From Otis tarda (taxonomy: Eukaryota > Chordata > Aves > Otidiformes > Otididae), in assembly GCA_026413225.1 (NCBI GenBank), contig CM048554.1, positions 74,020,463 through 74,084,462 on the forward strand: 64,000 bases of DNA, given 5' to 3'. Under the pieces are notes generated by a model that searched no databases, was not told the DNA's origin, and worked only from the letters and a program-made list of their open reading frames with translations. Position 1 is the first letter of the stretch, and every line of letters begins with the position of its first letter. Positions 39,801 through 50,245 of this stretch are shown here, piece after piece. The position numbers were made by a program, and so were the translations under genes.

Positions 39801-40273
39801 GCGGTGTAAGATCCTTCCGTTTACGAGCCATTGGTACACCTCACCACAATACACGAGGGATTTAAAAAAAAAAAAAAAAACAAAAAAAAAAAAAAAAGAA
39901 GAAAAAGATGTGCCCCCTGCTCCCCCCTCCACCCGCACGCAGGAAAGATAAAGGAGCAAATCATTCAAAGCCGAGCCCGTTTAAAAAACAAATAAAGAAA
40001 TTATTCCTTTGCCTCGAGTTGCAAAGATAAAAGGATCGACCGTATTCTCCATTGAATGTGCCACTGGGGCATCAAAGGAAGAAGAATTAAACAGGATGCG
40101 AAAGAGAGTCCGTCGAAGTTGGCTTAAAAAACGGAGTAGGTTTAATTTTTTTTCAATTTTTTTTTTTTTTTTACCTGTCCATTCGCCTTGGATGGAGATG
40201 CAGCCACTGCTTCCCCAGGTTTCTCGGCGGAGGCTTCGCCCTTTGCAGCGGTCTTGGAGAACTGGGCACCCAT
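38220..40273 (-). CDS. MARCKS: MARCKS, myristoylated alanine-rich C-kinase substrate (two coding exons)
   Basis: The coding sequence joins 40273-40175 (exon 1, 33 codons) to 38984-38220 (exon 2, 254 codons plus TAA), giving 287 residues, close to the family's usual ~280-330. The protein starts MGAQFSKTAAKGE: Gly2 is the N-myristoylation site and the context GACAGCATGG fits a strong start. The intron interrupts the MH2 region (NGQ|ENGHVKVNGD), the usual MARCKS position. The effector domain spans residues 117-141: five Lys, then RFSFKKSFKLSGFSFKKNKK. Ser124, 128, 132 and 135 correspond to the PKC-phosphorylated cluster and Phe123, 125, 129, 134 and 136 are membrane-inserting. The rest is Ala/Glu/Pro/Ser-rich and acidic, with six consecutive Gln from CAG codons at 38388-38405. 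From family knowledge, the protein sequesters PIP2 and binds calmodulin and actin at the plasma membrane, and leaves the membrane on phosphorylation. The splice sites are canonical: donor CAG|GTAAAA and acceptor CTTGCAG|GAG. No frameshift or internal stop was seen. Confidence 0.98.
38985..40174 (-). other. MARCKS: MARCKS intron
   Basis: This is a 1,190-bp phase-0 intron. The donor GT is at 40174-40173 and the acceptor AG at 38986-38985. The part next to exon 2 is extremely GC- and CpG-rich, continuous with the CpG island of the coding exon. It holds an (AC)18 tract. The part next to exon 1 is AT-rich, with A/T homopolymer runs near 39860-39900 and 40146-40172. Long open frames on both strands here come from the lack of AT-rich stop codons, and I do not call them genes. 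Confidence 0.95.
39352..39394. repeat. (AC)n microsatellite in the MARCKS intron
   Basis: About 18 AC units at 39359-39394 follow a short CATA run and a C12 run. The tract sits in the CpG-rich part of the intron. Confidence 0.95.
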
Positions 40274-40655
40274 GCTGTCTTATTCAACAAAGAAACTCAA
40301 CAGATCCAAAAGGAGGGGAAACAAAGAGCGTTGGGTTGGTATAAATACTGGGCGACCAGCAGCAGCAGCAACACACACACACACCAGAGGGGAAAAAAAA
40401 AGAGAAGAGAGAACAGAACCGATTATAATGCACTCCTTTTAAAAAATTTAAAGTTGAAGAGATCAAAAAGCAGCAGCACAGGAGGGAGGGGAAAAAAAGG
40501 GAGGAAAAAGTCGAGCAAAAAAAAAAAAAAAGGAGCCCAAGTTTAGTAAAAAGAAGTAATAAAAAATCCCAGATTTGTAGCCGTACTGTAGACAAGGAGA
40601 AAATGGAGAAATCTCCCTGGTTGCTAATAAGATGCGGAGTCCAACGCCCAAGTGC
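40274..40655 (-). other. MARCKS: MARCKS 5' untranslated region
   Basis: The stretch upstream of the ATG on the minus strand carries blocks that I recall from mammalian MARCKS mRNA leaders: TTTCTTTGTTGAA just before the start codon, CTCTTTGTTTCCCCTC, CTGCTGCTGCTG, and TTTCTCCATTTTCTCCTTG near 40,600-40,620. It is pyrimidine-rich, with T runs, a short (GT)n and a (CTG)n. The 5' end at about 40,655 is an estimate based on where this similarity begins. Confidence 0.75.
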
Positions 40656-40760
40656 ACAGATGAATGGGCTTCCCGAGCGGTGACGGCAGCCCTCCGCCCG
40701 GCACCGGCCAATCGCCGCCGCGCCACACAAAGGGGGGCGGGGCCTGGCCGCCCGGCGAAC
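40656..40760 (-). promoter_or_regulatory. MARCKS: MARCKS core promoter (TATA-less, CCAAT and GC boxes)
   Basis: An inverted CCAAT box (ATTGG on the minus strand) lies at 40708-40712, about 50-60 bp upstream of the estimated mRNA start. A GC box (GGGGCGGGGCC on +) lies near 40735. There is no TATA box at a suitable position. The segment lies at the edge of a CpG-rich region, as expected for a broadly expressed gene. Confidence 0.6.
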
Positions 40761-40902
40761 AATGGAGCCGCGATGGCAGCGGTTTGAAATCAGCCCCCGG
40801 CCGATAATGAATGTGCCTCTCCGGCGCGGCGCGGGCGGGCGCGGGCAGCTCCGCGCCGGGGAGCGGACAAAACACCCCGAGAAAAGCGGGGCGGGCGGGC
40901 AC

Positions 40903-40944
40903 GAGTGTGAGTGCGAGTGGAAGTGTGAGTGTGAGTCCGAGTGC
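40903..40944. repeat. Hexamer repeat (GAGTGN)7 upstream of MARCKS
   Basis: Seven consecutive 6-bp units (GAGTGT, GAGTGC, GAGTGG, AAGTGT, GAGTGT, GAGTCC, GAGTGC) lie about 250 bp upstream of the estimated MARCKS transcription start. Confidence 0.9.
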
Positions 40945-40979
40945 GCCTCTGTCCCGGCCCCGCCGCCCGCCCCCACCCG

Positions 40980-41570
40980 CTGCCGCCGTGAGAGAGCAAC
41001 AGATCGTGTGTGCGAGCCTGGGGCGGGGGGAGAGGGAAGGAGGGGATTTGCTGCTGCTGCTTTTTTTTTTTTTTTCCTCCCCATCTTTGCCTTTTTTTTT
41101 TCTTTTTCTTTTTTTTTTTTTCCTTTTTCTTCCCTGGGTTTAATTGGTCGCGATTGTTAAATCGCCCCCAATTTTGAAGGTATTTGAACCACGTAGGTCG
41201 GGTTTCGCCAAACAGAGATCACGAGTGGAAATTAGTAGGTCTGTAGGCCAGATGTTGCGAACGCTGAAGCAGCGGCGGCGGGGGCCGCTGCCGGAGCAGG
41301 AATGGACCCCTCCCCCTCTCCCCTCCCGCGATATTGGGTTGGAATAAAATATTTTGCCATTAGCCTACGGCTCTAATTAAATTCCGCCGTCTGATTATTC
41401 CCGATTTGTGTTTTTAAAGTGTTTTCTGAGGCGGTGACCCATTTCAAGACTGCGTTTCCACGCGCTCGAGGAGTGGGCGAAGCGGCGTTATATCGGGGGA
41501 TGGTTTGCGCTCCCCCAAAACGCCAGCCCCGGCCCCGTATTTACCTTGAATTTAAACCCTTGACTAAGAT
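40980..41570. other. AT-richer gap between two CpG-rich blocks
   Basis: Two long T-rich runs (41,060-41,130) are followed by non-repetitive sequence with scattered CpGs (41,150-41,480), including a homeodomain-type TCTAATTAAATTCC motif near 41,370. I see no gene. It could be a proximal regulatory element of MARCKS. Confidence 0.4.
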
Positions 41571-42690
41571 GTAAACCCGAGACGACGGGATGCGAATTAA
41601 CGGCGACCTCGAGAGCTCGGCAGCGATGGGGCGGGGGAAATATAATGGATTCGACCGGTTTCCTTTCCCCGGGGAGGGGGCGGCCTGCGCGGGGAACTGG
41701 CCGTGCGGTGCGGGGAAGGCTGGCCCAGACCCACCCCCCCCCGCCTCGACACCTCCACCCCCTTCGTCAGAACGATCGTTCCCCGAAACTCGGGCGGTCT
41801 CCGCCGAACGCCTCTTGTTTACAAACACGGATGTTAAAACGACTCCGAGAACCAGGGGCTGTGGAGCGGGGAGGCCCGGCCCAGCCGCCCACCTCCCCTC
41901 TCCCCGCGGCCGGGGGTCTTTGTGCGGCCGCCGCCGTTCGGTCACCCCGACCGGGGGAAGAGCAGCTGCTTATTTTCAACCGGTGGAGGGAATATTTCGC
42001 TTCTCGGGGGCACCGGCGGCATTTGGTTGGGTGTTTTTTTCGGAGCAGGGGGGTGGTTGGGGCCTCTCCCCCCCGCCGCGTTTCACGCCCAACTCCCCTG
42101 CCGCCGCTCCCTTTGTCTCGGCCGCCGCCGCCCGCCCCGCCGAGCCCGGCGCAGCGGCCTCCCGCTCCCCCCTCCCCGCCCCTCACCCCGCACTGGCATC
42201 ACCCCCGCACTCCCCGGGGCCGGCAGCAGGCCCTGCCGGGGTGAACGCCTATGGCGGGTTGGGGGTGCCGCCGCCGCGGCCCGGGGCTCTCTCCTTCGGC
42301 GGGGCCGCGCCGCCGGGCGGTTTCCTTGGCGACGGCCGGGGGGCGGCGGGGGCTCCTCGGCAAGGGTGGCCCTGCCCGCCCCGGCGTCACCTGCGGCCGC
42401 TGGCCCCGCCGCTGCGGGGCTGGGCTGGGCTCGGCGGGGCCGGGGGCGCCGCGGCGGCCGGAGCCGCTCTCCGGGGGTCCCTCGCGTGCCGCCTCCTCCC
42501 TCCCCCGTCCCCCGCCCCGGGAGAGCGGAGCGCGGCGGAGGGCACCGGCGGCAGAAGGGGACGGGGAGAGCCGCGGAGGGCTCACCTGCGGCGGGACGGC
42601 GAGGCGGGCGTGTGGCACGGACGGGCGTGGGGCACTGACAGCCGGACGGCTTCCTTCGTCGTGATCCTCCTCCGCTTCCCAAGGGGACTC
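41571..42690. promoter_or_regulatory. Upstream CpG-rich block, possible alternative promoter
   Basis: This is a second CpG-dense peak, 1-2 kb upstream of the MARCKS start and separated from the promoter by AT-richer DNA. A 416-codon open frame on + (41590-42840) and others run through it, but they show no recognisable domain and follow from GC content. Two strong minus-strand splice donors of the form CAG|GTGA occur, with GT at 42585-42584 and 42390-42389. The block could be an upstream first exon or the promoter of a non-coding transcript. Confidence 0.5.
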
Positions 42691-45600
42691 CAGGCGTGGT
42701 GTTTGCTCTCCTCCTTTAACCTGGATATGAAGCAGATCGTGATTTTATTATTGTTGTTTTGGGGGGTTTTTGTTTTTTTTGGTTTTGTTTTTTTGTTGTT
42801 GTTGTTGTTGTTTTGGGGGTTCCCCCACCCCACTGGTTGATATAACGGATCACCTGAGAAGACCTGCTGGAAGACCATGACAGGACTTCACAACCAGTAT
42901 CGAAAGTCCTCCGTCTACCTCTCACGGCTATACGCAATTTCACCTGCCTGGGCATACGCAGGTTTTACTTTCCAGGGTGGCTACATCTGAATTTCAGAGT
43001 AGCATCACTGAAAAATTTCACAGAGTGACTGTGGGAGTTTTGATGGTATATGCTTTGCTTTTGATATGTTTTTCAACCATTTCAATGGTTTACAACTTTA
43101 AAAGAAAAAAAAAAAGAAAAAGGAAAAGGAAAAGCCGTGGCTGATGTTATTCTAGATGCTCAGTTCCACAAGTTCTTCTGCAGAGCCTCTGGACAAGCAG
43201 GAAGTCTGGAATACATGTACACTCCCTCTGTCAGTCCCAGTGCACTACAACCTGGACAGCTCTCTCTGCTTTCTAACCCAAACCGTTGAACGTGAGGCGC
43301 AAATACAAGATCTAACCTCTCGATTGACCTCTTGAGCCCACCAGTTACCAGGCTGCTCCTTGTCACACCACACCTCTAAGCGTCAAGCCAACAGATACGC
43401 TGGAGGGGAGATTCCTCATTATTAAACTTGCACTTTACTCAAGTTCCTGATCTTTTCATCTCCTTCCAAGGAGGGAAAAAGAAAGAAAGCAAGAAAAAAA
43501 CAACCCTAAACAATCCCTCATTGGTGTCTTGCAGCAGGACTAATCAGATATGAATGTGAAAATACCCATTTTCTACAGTGCCTTCCACAAAAAAAAAAAA
43601 AGATGTTGCAGCATTTCTTTGTCTGGAACAAGGATGTACCAGTGTAAAGGTGCTTGTCTACAGGCTGTTGAAGGTTTAGTGCCTGAAAAAAGTGGTACCA
43701 TTGTAAGTGTATTAGTGCTAGGGCTTTTACCACAATAGCTGTGTCAGCAAAATATCATATCCCCGCCATGTGGTGTGGGGATATTTCTGAGAAAATGGCA
43801 GCCAGGACTGAGAGACAGCTCTGAGGACCCCGAAAATGAACAAAAAGAGACAGGGCTGGGGAGCCATTCTCAGGGGGGCAGGATTCACCTCCCTTGGCAC
43901 CACTACAGCTTAAGGGCCCTACCAGGGCTGATTTCCTGATTTCTAATTATGTGTTGCACCCCCTAGATGAAGGTGTCTTTTTGCAGTACTTCCAAAATGT
44001 GGCTCCTCTCGGCACATTTTGCCTGCAATTATTTTCCTCCTCTGCCTTTTGGAAAGGGGGAAGACAGGTGTGGACTGATGAAATGGTTTATACGGTGCTG
44101 CCCAGCAAATCAGTGTCGCAGCTGACTCAGAGTTACTGATGCTCAGCTGGGACTTCATGATCATTAATACTGAATCTGTGCCTCGCAGCTACGACTTTGG
44201 TCAGGCATAAACGCAAACCTTTCTGTCAAGCTAGCCAGGTGTAAGCATGGTCTATAGTGCTTATGTCATCTTTACGCTGACATCTTCTGTGAGAAGACTA
44301 GGAAAAAGGTTGCTAGCTTTTGGCCCAAGAGCTCCAAGAGCAGCTCCAAGAGCAGCAGAGGCAAAGTTGCCCCTGCAAAGTGTTTGGCCGCATTTGGAAC
44401 AACAGCTGAATGCAGTGCTACACTCCGGGTTATGTAGCTACAGAAATCCTGACCTTAAATCAGGTCCTCTGAAACTACAATTTGCCACCCTATGAAAGCG
44501 TGGCTTCTAACTCCTGTAATCACCGCCCAACCTCCCATCTCACTACTACCCAGCTTTTAATTTTTTTTTTTTCTCAATATTGTATAAAATATTTCTTTTC
44601 ATTCATTCCTGAAAGGCAGGTAAATGAAATGTTATTTTCATTTGGCAGTTCGGGAAAAGGAGAAAGTGGTTAAATAATAGCTCCCTGCCAGTATGGCAGC
44701 TGCTCTCCGGAGTCCCAGGAAAACCCATCAGCTATACTCACCCTCAGCTGAGGTAAAAGCACAATCATGAACGCATTTTAACTCCTGTTAAAATTTGAAA
44801 CTCTTGAAAACATGTCCTAACTTGCCACGTGTAGATGGGACACAAATGTATTTTAACGCGTTTGCTGGCAAATGCACTAAAATGCAACACACCCTGTCAA
44901 CACTGAGAATTTGAAAACATGTTAATTAAAAGTTTTCACTGACACTATTTTTTTTTTTCATACACCTTTATCCTCGTCCAGACAAGCCTTTAAAGAAAGT
45001 GAATCTAAGAGTGGTTTTGGGAGCTGGAATCCAGTGTTTACAGAAATCCTGAAACGGCGTGTGATTTCTGGTGTTCCCGTTGTGCCTTTCCCCTGGGCTA
45101 TGTGAGCTCTGAGTAGGTGCTGGGAAGCTGTCTTGTGTCCTGGGGTGCACGGAGACCTTTCCTCTGTGCAGGGAGGGCAGCAAGCAAAACAACAAAAAAA
45201 AAGGTGGTAACATTTACACTGAGAGATAATGTTCCCTGTATGCCAATCTACCCCAAAGCCCTTTCTTCTCCTGTCCTTGTCATGGAGAAACAGTGTAACT
45301 TACGCACAGGAAAGAAAACAACTTGCCTTCCCAGGAACTGTCAGGCTAGGACAGTGAGGGAATTTCATTCTTGCTTTAATCTCTACATACTTTATGACAA
45401 CAAGAGAACAGGACAATATGATCTGAATAATGTTAAAAGTTTCAAGTTCTAAAACTAAATTCAGATTTGTGGAACAGTTGCATCTTTTCCTGTTTCCAAG
45501 AAATGAGTATTTGATGATGTCCCAATCAGTGCTGAGATTTCTTACTGACACATCACTTCAGTTTCTTCAAGCTTTACTCCAGTTTGCTGAAATGCTATCG

Positions 45601-46945
45601 AAAGCTTTTAACCTTTGTGTCACTCACAACCATTACAAGCCCTTTACTAATATTTGCCAAGCTTTTATTAATGGAATACATTCAACAACGTTTGTTAAAT
45701 AGGATCCAGACTGTTTGAATGTCCGGTATGCTGGGAAATGGAAAACTTAACAGAGCTTATATATTTTGAAAATATCATACAGTTTGTCTTTCTCATAGGT
45801 AATAAAAAAAAATCTGCCAACCATCTAGATAACAAGCCTTCTCATGGCTGGTTACTTCTGGGGAAAAAAAAAAAAAAAGACCCACAAACTAAAATCAAGG
45901 ATAAGAAAAACCAACAACAAACCCAACCCCAAACAAACAAAAATTACTTAGATCATAAAAAAGCAAAAACACTCCAGTAAAGCTCAAGCCCCTCCCTTTA
46001 GAGCAATCACAGCATGAAACAACAACATACAGGGAAGGTGTGAATACACCACTAAATTACTGGTCCCTGCTGTATACTGGTTCTGCTTTAAAGAATTGCC
46101 TTGCAGCAGCAAAAGACGGGCATTGGGGCTCCGCTGCATTAAGCAGTACATGGACAAATAAATGGAGCTAGTAGCCCTGCAGCAGGCGGATGTAAACATT
46201 TTACATCCATCAGTTCTAAGGAGCTACGACTGTAGTTCTCCAACAGCTTTACCCAGGCTACGTCCATGCAGCGGCACTTCTTTGCTCCCTTCGTTCCTGT
46301 GCTCTGGCCCTACAGCTCCACTCCCTCCATTGTGCGTGCCCTGGTGTTCCTCCGACCTCCTGATAAGCCATTTTAGAGAGTCAAACCAGCAGAAAACTAT
46401 TCTCTCTCTCTCCCTCTTTTTTTTTTTCTTTTTTTTCCCCCCTCTCCCCTTTTGGAAGGGGAAGGGTAGTTCCTTGCTGGTTTAGCCTCTGTAACTCTTG
46501 GTGTGGTCAGATGAGGAGCTGCGATGACAAGCAGGTGATAACCTGATTCGGCATAAAGTTAAGCTGCAGTTCCACTGGCATTTGCTTCAGCAGCACCACT
46601 GCCTCACACAATCCCCCTTCTCTGCAGCTTCTCCTAGTTTCCATTTCCATGCTCCTCCTTCAGTTCTGCTGGCACAACTGATCTGAGTAAAAAATGCCCG
46701 ATAACCAGGTATTCATTAGGATGGCACTGACAGGTGATGCCTCATCAAATTTTTTTTTGAAAGACGACATGTGTTTTAATGACAAATACTTTGTGTCGTA
46801 TGGCTACAGCGTTTCTGATGAACAAGCGAGTGCGACTTTTATGAATTTCAGCTGGGCTGAGGGGGAACTTGAATAACAGTGGAACCATGCACAGATACAC
46901 TGAAAAGTGTCATAAGGTGTGAAGTGAAACTGATGGTCCCAGCTA

Positions 46946-47030
46946 AACAGAAAGCCATCTAAAATAGGAAAAAGGAAGCATTTGTGCTTTCCTCAGTTAC
47001 TTGGATTCCTGATATTTAGTCATTGTGAAT
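46946..47030 (+). repeat. Direct repeat, copy 1 (about 84 bp)
   Basis: Starts ACAGAAAGCCATCTAAAATA. It recurs 490 bp downstream with about 70 of 84 positions the same. The family is not recognised. Confidence 0.8.
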
Positions 47031-47282
47031 TGAAACTAACTTAGGGTGAAATCAAGCAAGAGGAGGGCTTGGGGTTGCGAACTTAACAACTTCCATGTCA
47101 AGTGCCTGGGCTCTCCGTGGGGCTCGGGCTGCGGGGAGGAAGCCAAGTGCCAAAGTCTACAATTTGCCCAGCTGGCAGGTAGAGGCTGGTACCCTGAGTC
47201 TGGTTTTGTGATCCTCTGTGCCTGAACATATACATTGTAGCCACGAGGTGCAAAAGGCTAAGCCAGTACAAGTTGCTGTTGC

Positions 47283-47310
47283 TATTATTATTATTACTAC
47301 TATTATTATT
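47283..47310. repeat. (ATT)n microsatellite
   Basis: ATT units with two ACT variants in the middle. Confidence 0.9.
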
Positions 47311-47435
47311 CTACATAGCTCAGGAAGACTGTTTGCTTCAGGTAGCTGGAATAAACACTGTGTAGTGCATCCAACTTGGCAGAAATGTGTGTAACCTGTC
47401 TGGTGTCCTAATAGGGCATAGATTTGATATGTCTA

Positions 47436-47520
47436 CACAGAAAGCCATCTAAAATAGGAAATAGGAAGCATTTCTGCCTGTCTCAGAGACTTGGATTCCT
47501 TATATTTGGTTGTAGTGAAG
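47436..47520 (+). repeat. Direct repeat, copy 2 (about 84 bp)
   Basis: Second copy of the unit at 46946. It shares the first 25 bp with one mismatch and TTGGATTCCTNATATTT further on. The intervening 400 bp is unique. Confidence 0.8.
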
Positions 47521-49484
47521 CATATCCCTTCACTCAGAGCCCGGCACTCTGACCTCTTTCCTGCTGTGAGGTGCTTTGGCCCCTTTGAAAGCTAAAGAGC
47601 CCATCCCCTTTCATCCAGCAGCTCAGTGGTGGGGCTCAGGAAACACGGGTTTAATTCCCACCTAAGAGAATTTGAACCCCTTCATTTACCTCCTCCTGCT
47701 TTTCCCTTGAGGTTTTAGGGTGAAGGAGTATGAGCAGAGATGTTTCCATTTTCTCTTACTGAAGCTGCCCAGTAAAGAAATGAAGAGTAGCTCTTTGGCA
47801 TGGAGAGTTACATAGGAATTGCCATAAAAAGTGAGCACAATTCTGCAGTCTAATTGTTTGGCATGTTTGCCTGGGAGCGGGAGACAGCTTGCCTTGGGTC
47901 CTTGTTCTGCTGAAAATGCTGTTTCCTAGTTTCTAGATTTTGGAGCAAACAGGGGCTGGCACCCAGAGCCCAGTGTTAGCAGTCTGACCCAGTGACTACA
48001 ATACACAGTCGTGATCCCTTTTTATCTCATTCTTTCACCCCCAAGTAATCAGTTCTTTACAAGGTGGAAGAAAATGAGCAGAGGGAGCTGGCACACCTGG
48101 GCACTGTCGTGCTTTCCAGATAGGCAGGTCAGCTGCACGGCTTACACTAGGGGTAAGAGGGGATTGCATGCCATGGCCCCTTCCCTACCATGTGTCAGGA
48201 ACTCCTTCACGGGCCAGGTAGGTCAATGCCCGTGTAAGCATCTATTGCTCTGGACACCATGCATGCAGAGACCTCCTCTGTGTCTCTCCAAAGAGGGCCC
48301 TTGGGCAGCTGCTTCTGGAGCACTCTGAAGACAGGACCACTGAGGTGGGACACAGGCCATTGGCCACCTCTAGCTTCTTCTCTCTTCTGACATTTCGAAA
48401 AGCAGTGACAGATCATACCTTTAAGCTAGAGTTCCTGGGTCCAGTCTGATTAATTCAGCAACTACAGTGATGGTTTTAAACTCTCCATTTGGGTTTGGAC
48501 AAACAAAATGCACATATGTCATTTTGTAGATCTAGCTGCAGTTTTGAACTCTTCAGGAGAGACACAGGTTCACTGATGCTTCACACTAGATATATCAGAC
48601 TTTCCATCTTTTTTTTTTTTTTAATTGTCACAGTGAAAGAACGCATGAGACTTTAGAATACCATTCCAGTATTATGTACCCACCACAATTTTATTTTAGT
48701 TTACATTATATCTAAACATTTTCATATTAGAAAGTGTTTGTTCTATATGTACTATGTCTTTTAGCACCTTCTTAGAGGAAGTTCATATCCAGTTCTGCGA
48801 ATCCCTAAAAGAGTCCACCTTATACAGTAGGTCCAGTTGTCATTAGGAGTGTGGATATGCAGGATGAGAGCCACTAATTTAAGTTTAATAGATAACAGAA
48901 ATTACTGTCTGCACCTTCAGGGGATTGATCCATCCTCTTAGTGTAGAAATGGGTAATGAAAGTCCTTTTTTAAACAGTGATTTTAAAATTTTGCTGTGTG
49001 AATGTTCCCACACCCATATAGTGATTTTTGAATATGTAGCAACTGAGACAACTGAGAGGTCATTTCTGTAGCCAATATTACAAGAAACCACAGCTATGAG
49101 ACTCAAAGGCTGAGGCTGCAGGTCAGTAAATTAAGGGTTGTTAAAACAAATGGGTTAATAATTACAGATTCAGCTGTTTGATTTAGAATGACACGTATGC
49201 ATATTGCAAGAGACAGGAGAGGTTATTGGTGAAATAACTAGTTTAAGACGGGGATGTTTGTGTCCATATTCCTGCTCTGTGGCAGACTTCTATGTGACTG
49301 GGGTAAACCTCAGTAGGTGTATCTGCCCTGCAGACTAGAGCACTGGGTTGGGGCACAAGCTGTACTACATCTTGTTGTGGATGCTGGAAGCAGACAAGGA
49401 GATAAGCACAGATGAACTGACTTCTTGGTGAAGAAAAGAGAAAGTTCTGCCTTAAACTCTCTTTCTGTGTCTGTGTCTGCCGAG

Positions 49485-50245
49485 CCACTGCCAAGCAAAG
49501 GCAGCAGAAGGGCTACATGGATGAACAAGAAGCTCCTGACTAAACTCCAACATAAAAAGGAAGCATGCAAAAGGCAGAAACAGGTGACGCAGGAGCAATA
49601 TAGAGATACTGTCCAAGTGTGCAGAGACAAGGATAGGAAAGCCAAAGCCCACCCCACCTGGAGTTGAACCTGGTGAGGGACAAGAAGGGCTTCTTACGTG
49701 TACCTCAGCAGCAAGAGGAAGACTAGGGAACATGTACTGAATGACTTTTTCACCTGAGTCTTTGTTGGTAAAACTCACCTTCAGGAACACCAGGCCTCTG
49801 AGACCAGAGGGAAAGTTGGGAGCAAGGAAGACTTACCATTGGTGAAGGAGGACTGAGTTGAGATGAACATTTAACAAACTCAATGTCTACAAGCCCATGG
49901 GATCTGATGGGATGTACCCACAAGAGTTGAGGGAGCTGCCTGATGTCACTGCAAGGATACTCTTGGCTATCTTTGAAAGGTTGTGATGATTGGGGCAGGA
50001 TTCTGAGGACTGGAAGGAAGCAAATGTCACTCCTATCACCAAGGAAGGCAAGAAGAAGGGTCTGGGGAACTATAGGTTGGACAGCGTCCCCTCAGTTGCC
50101 AAAGAGAAGTTGTGGAGTCTCTGTCCTTGGAGATCTTCAAAAAACACCTGTTCACAGTCAGGTGACCCTGCTTGAGCAGAGGGGTTGGACCAGACGATCC
50201 TGAGAGGGACTTTCTCACCTTAGCCATGCTGTGATTCTGTGTGAT
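49485..50245 (+). mobile_element. CR1 LINE copy, internally deleted
   Basis: The 5' part decodes as CR1 ORF2 linker and start of RT: KGSRRATWMNKKLLTKLQHK, then QYRDTVQVCRD and, in other frames, GMYPQEL and NVTPITKEGKKKGLGNYRLD. Frameshifts and stops break it. At about 50,090 the RT sequence jumps straight to the CR1 3' end (GGAGATCTTCAAAAAACACC ... GGGTTGGACCAGACGATCC ... GTGATTCTGTGTGAT). Most of the RT domain is therefore missing. The 5' end is truncated, as is usual for CR1. This is the clearest sauropsid marker in the window. The copy is dead. Confidence 0.93.

Larger units (their letters stand above)
42691..49484. other. Gene-free DNA upstream of MARCKS
   Basis: No gene is supported. 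It starts with a T/G-rich run including (GTT)n at 42793-42811. A/G-rich runs occur at 43098-43135 and 43570-43600, an A-rich CAAAC-type run at 45858-45965, and T/C-rich runs at 46400-46452. The 84-bp direct repeat pair is the only larger structure seen. Confidence 0.6.

Noticed and set aside
41590-42840. 416-codon plus-strand frame in the upstream CpG block
   Set aside because: No domain. Composition is Pro/Gly/Ala/Arg, as CpG-rich DNA gives, and several other frames are equally open there.
43757-43784. ATATCCCC ... GGGGATAT hairpin
   Set aside because: An 8-bp stem with a 12-nt loop is short enough to be chance, and I saw no element ends or duplications around it.
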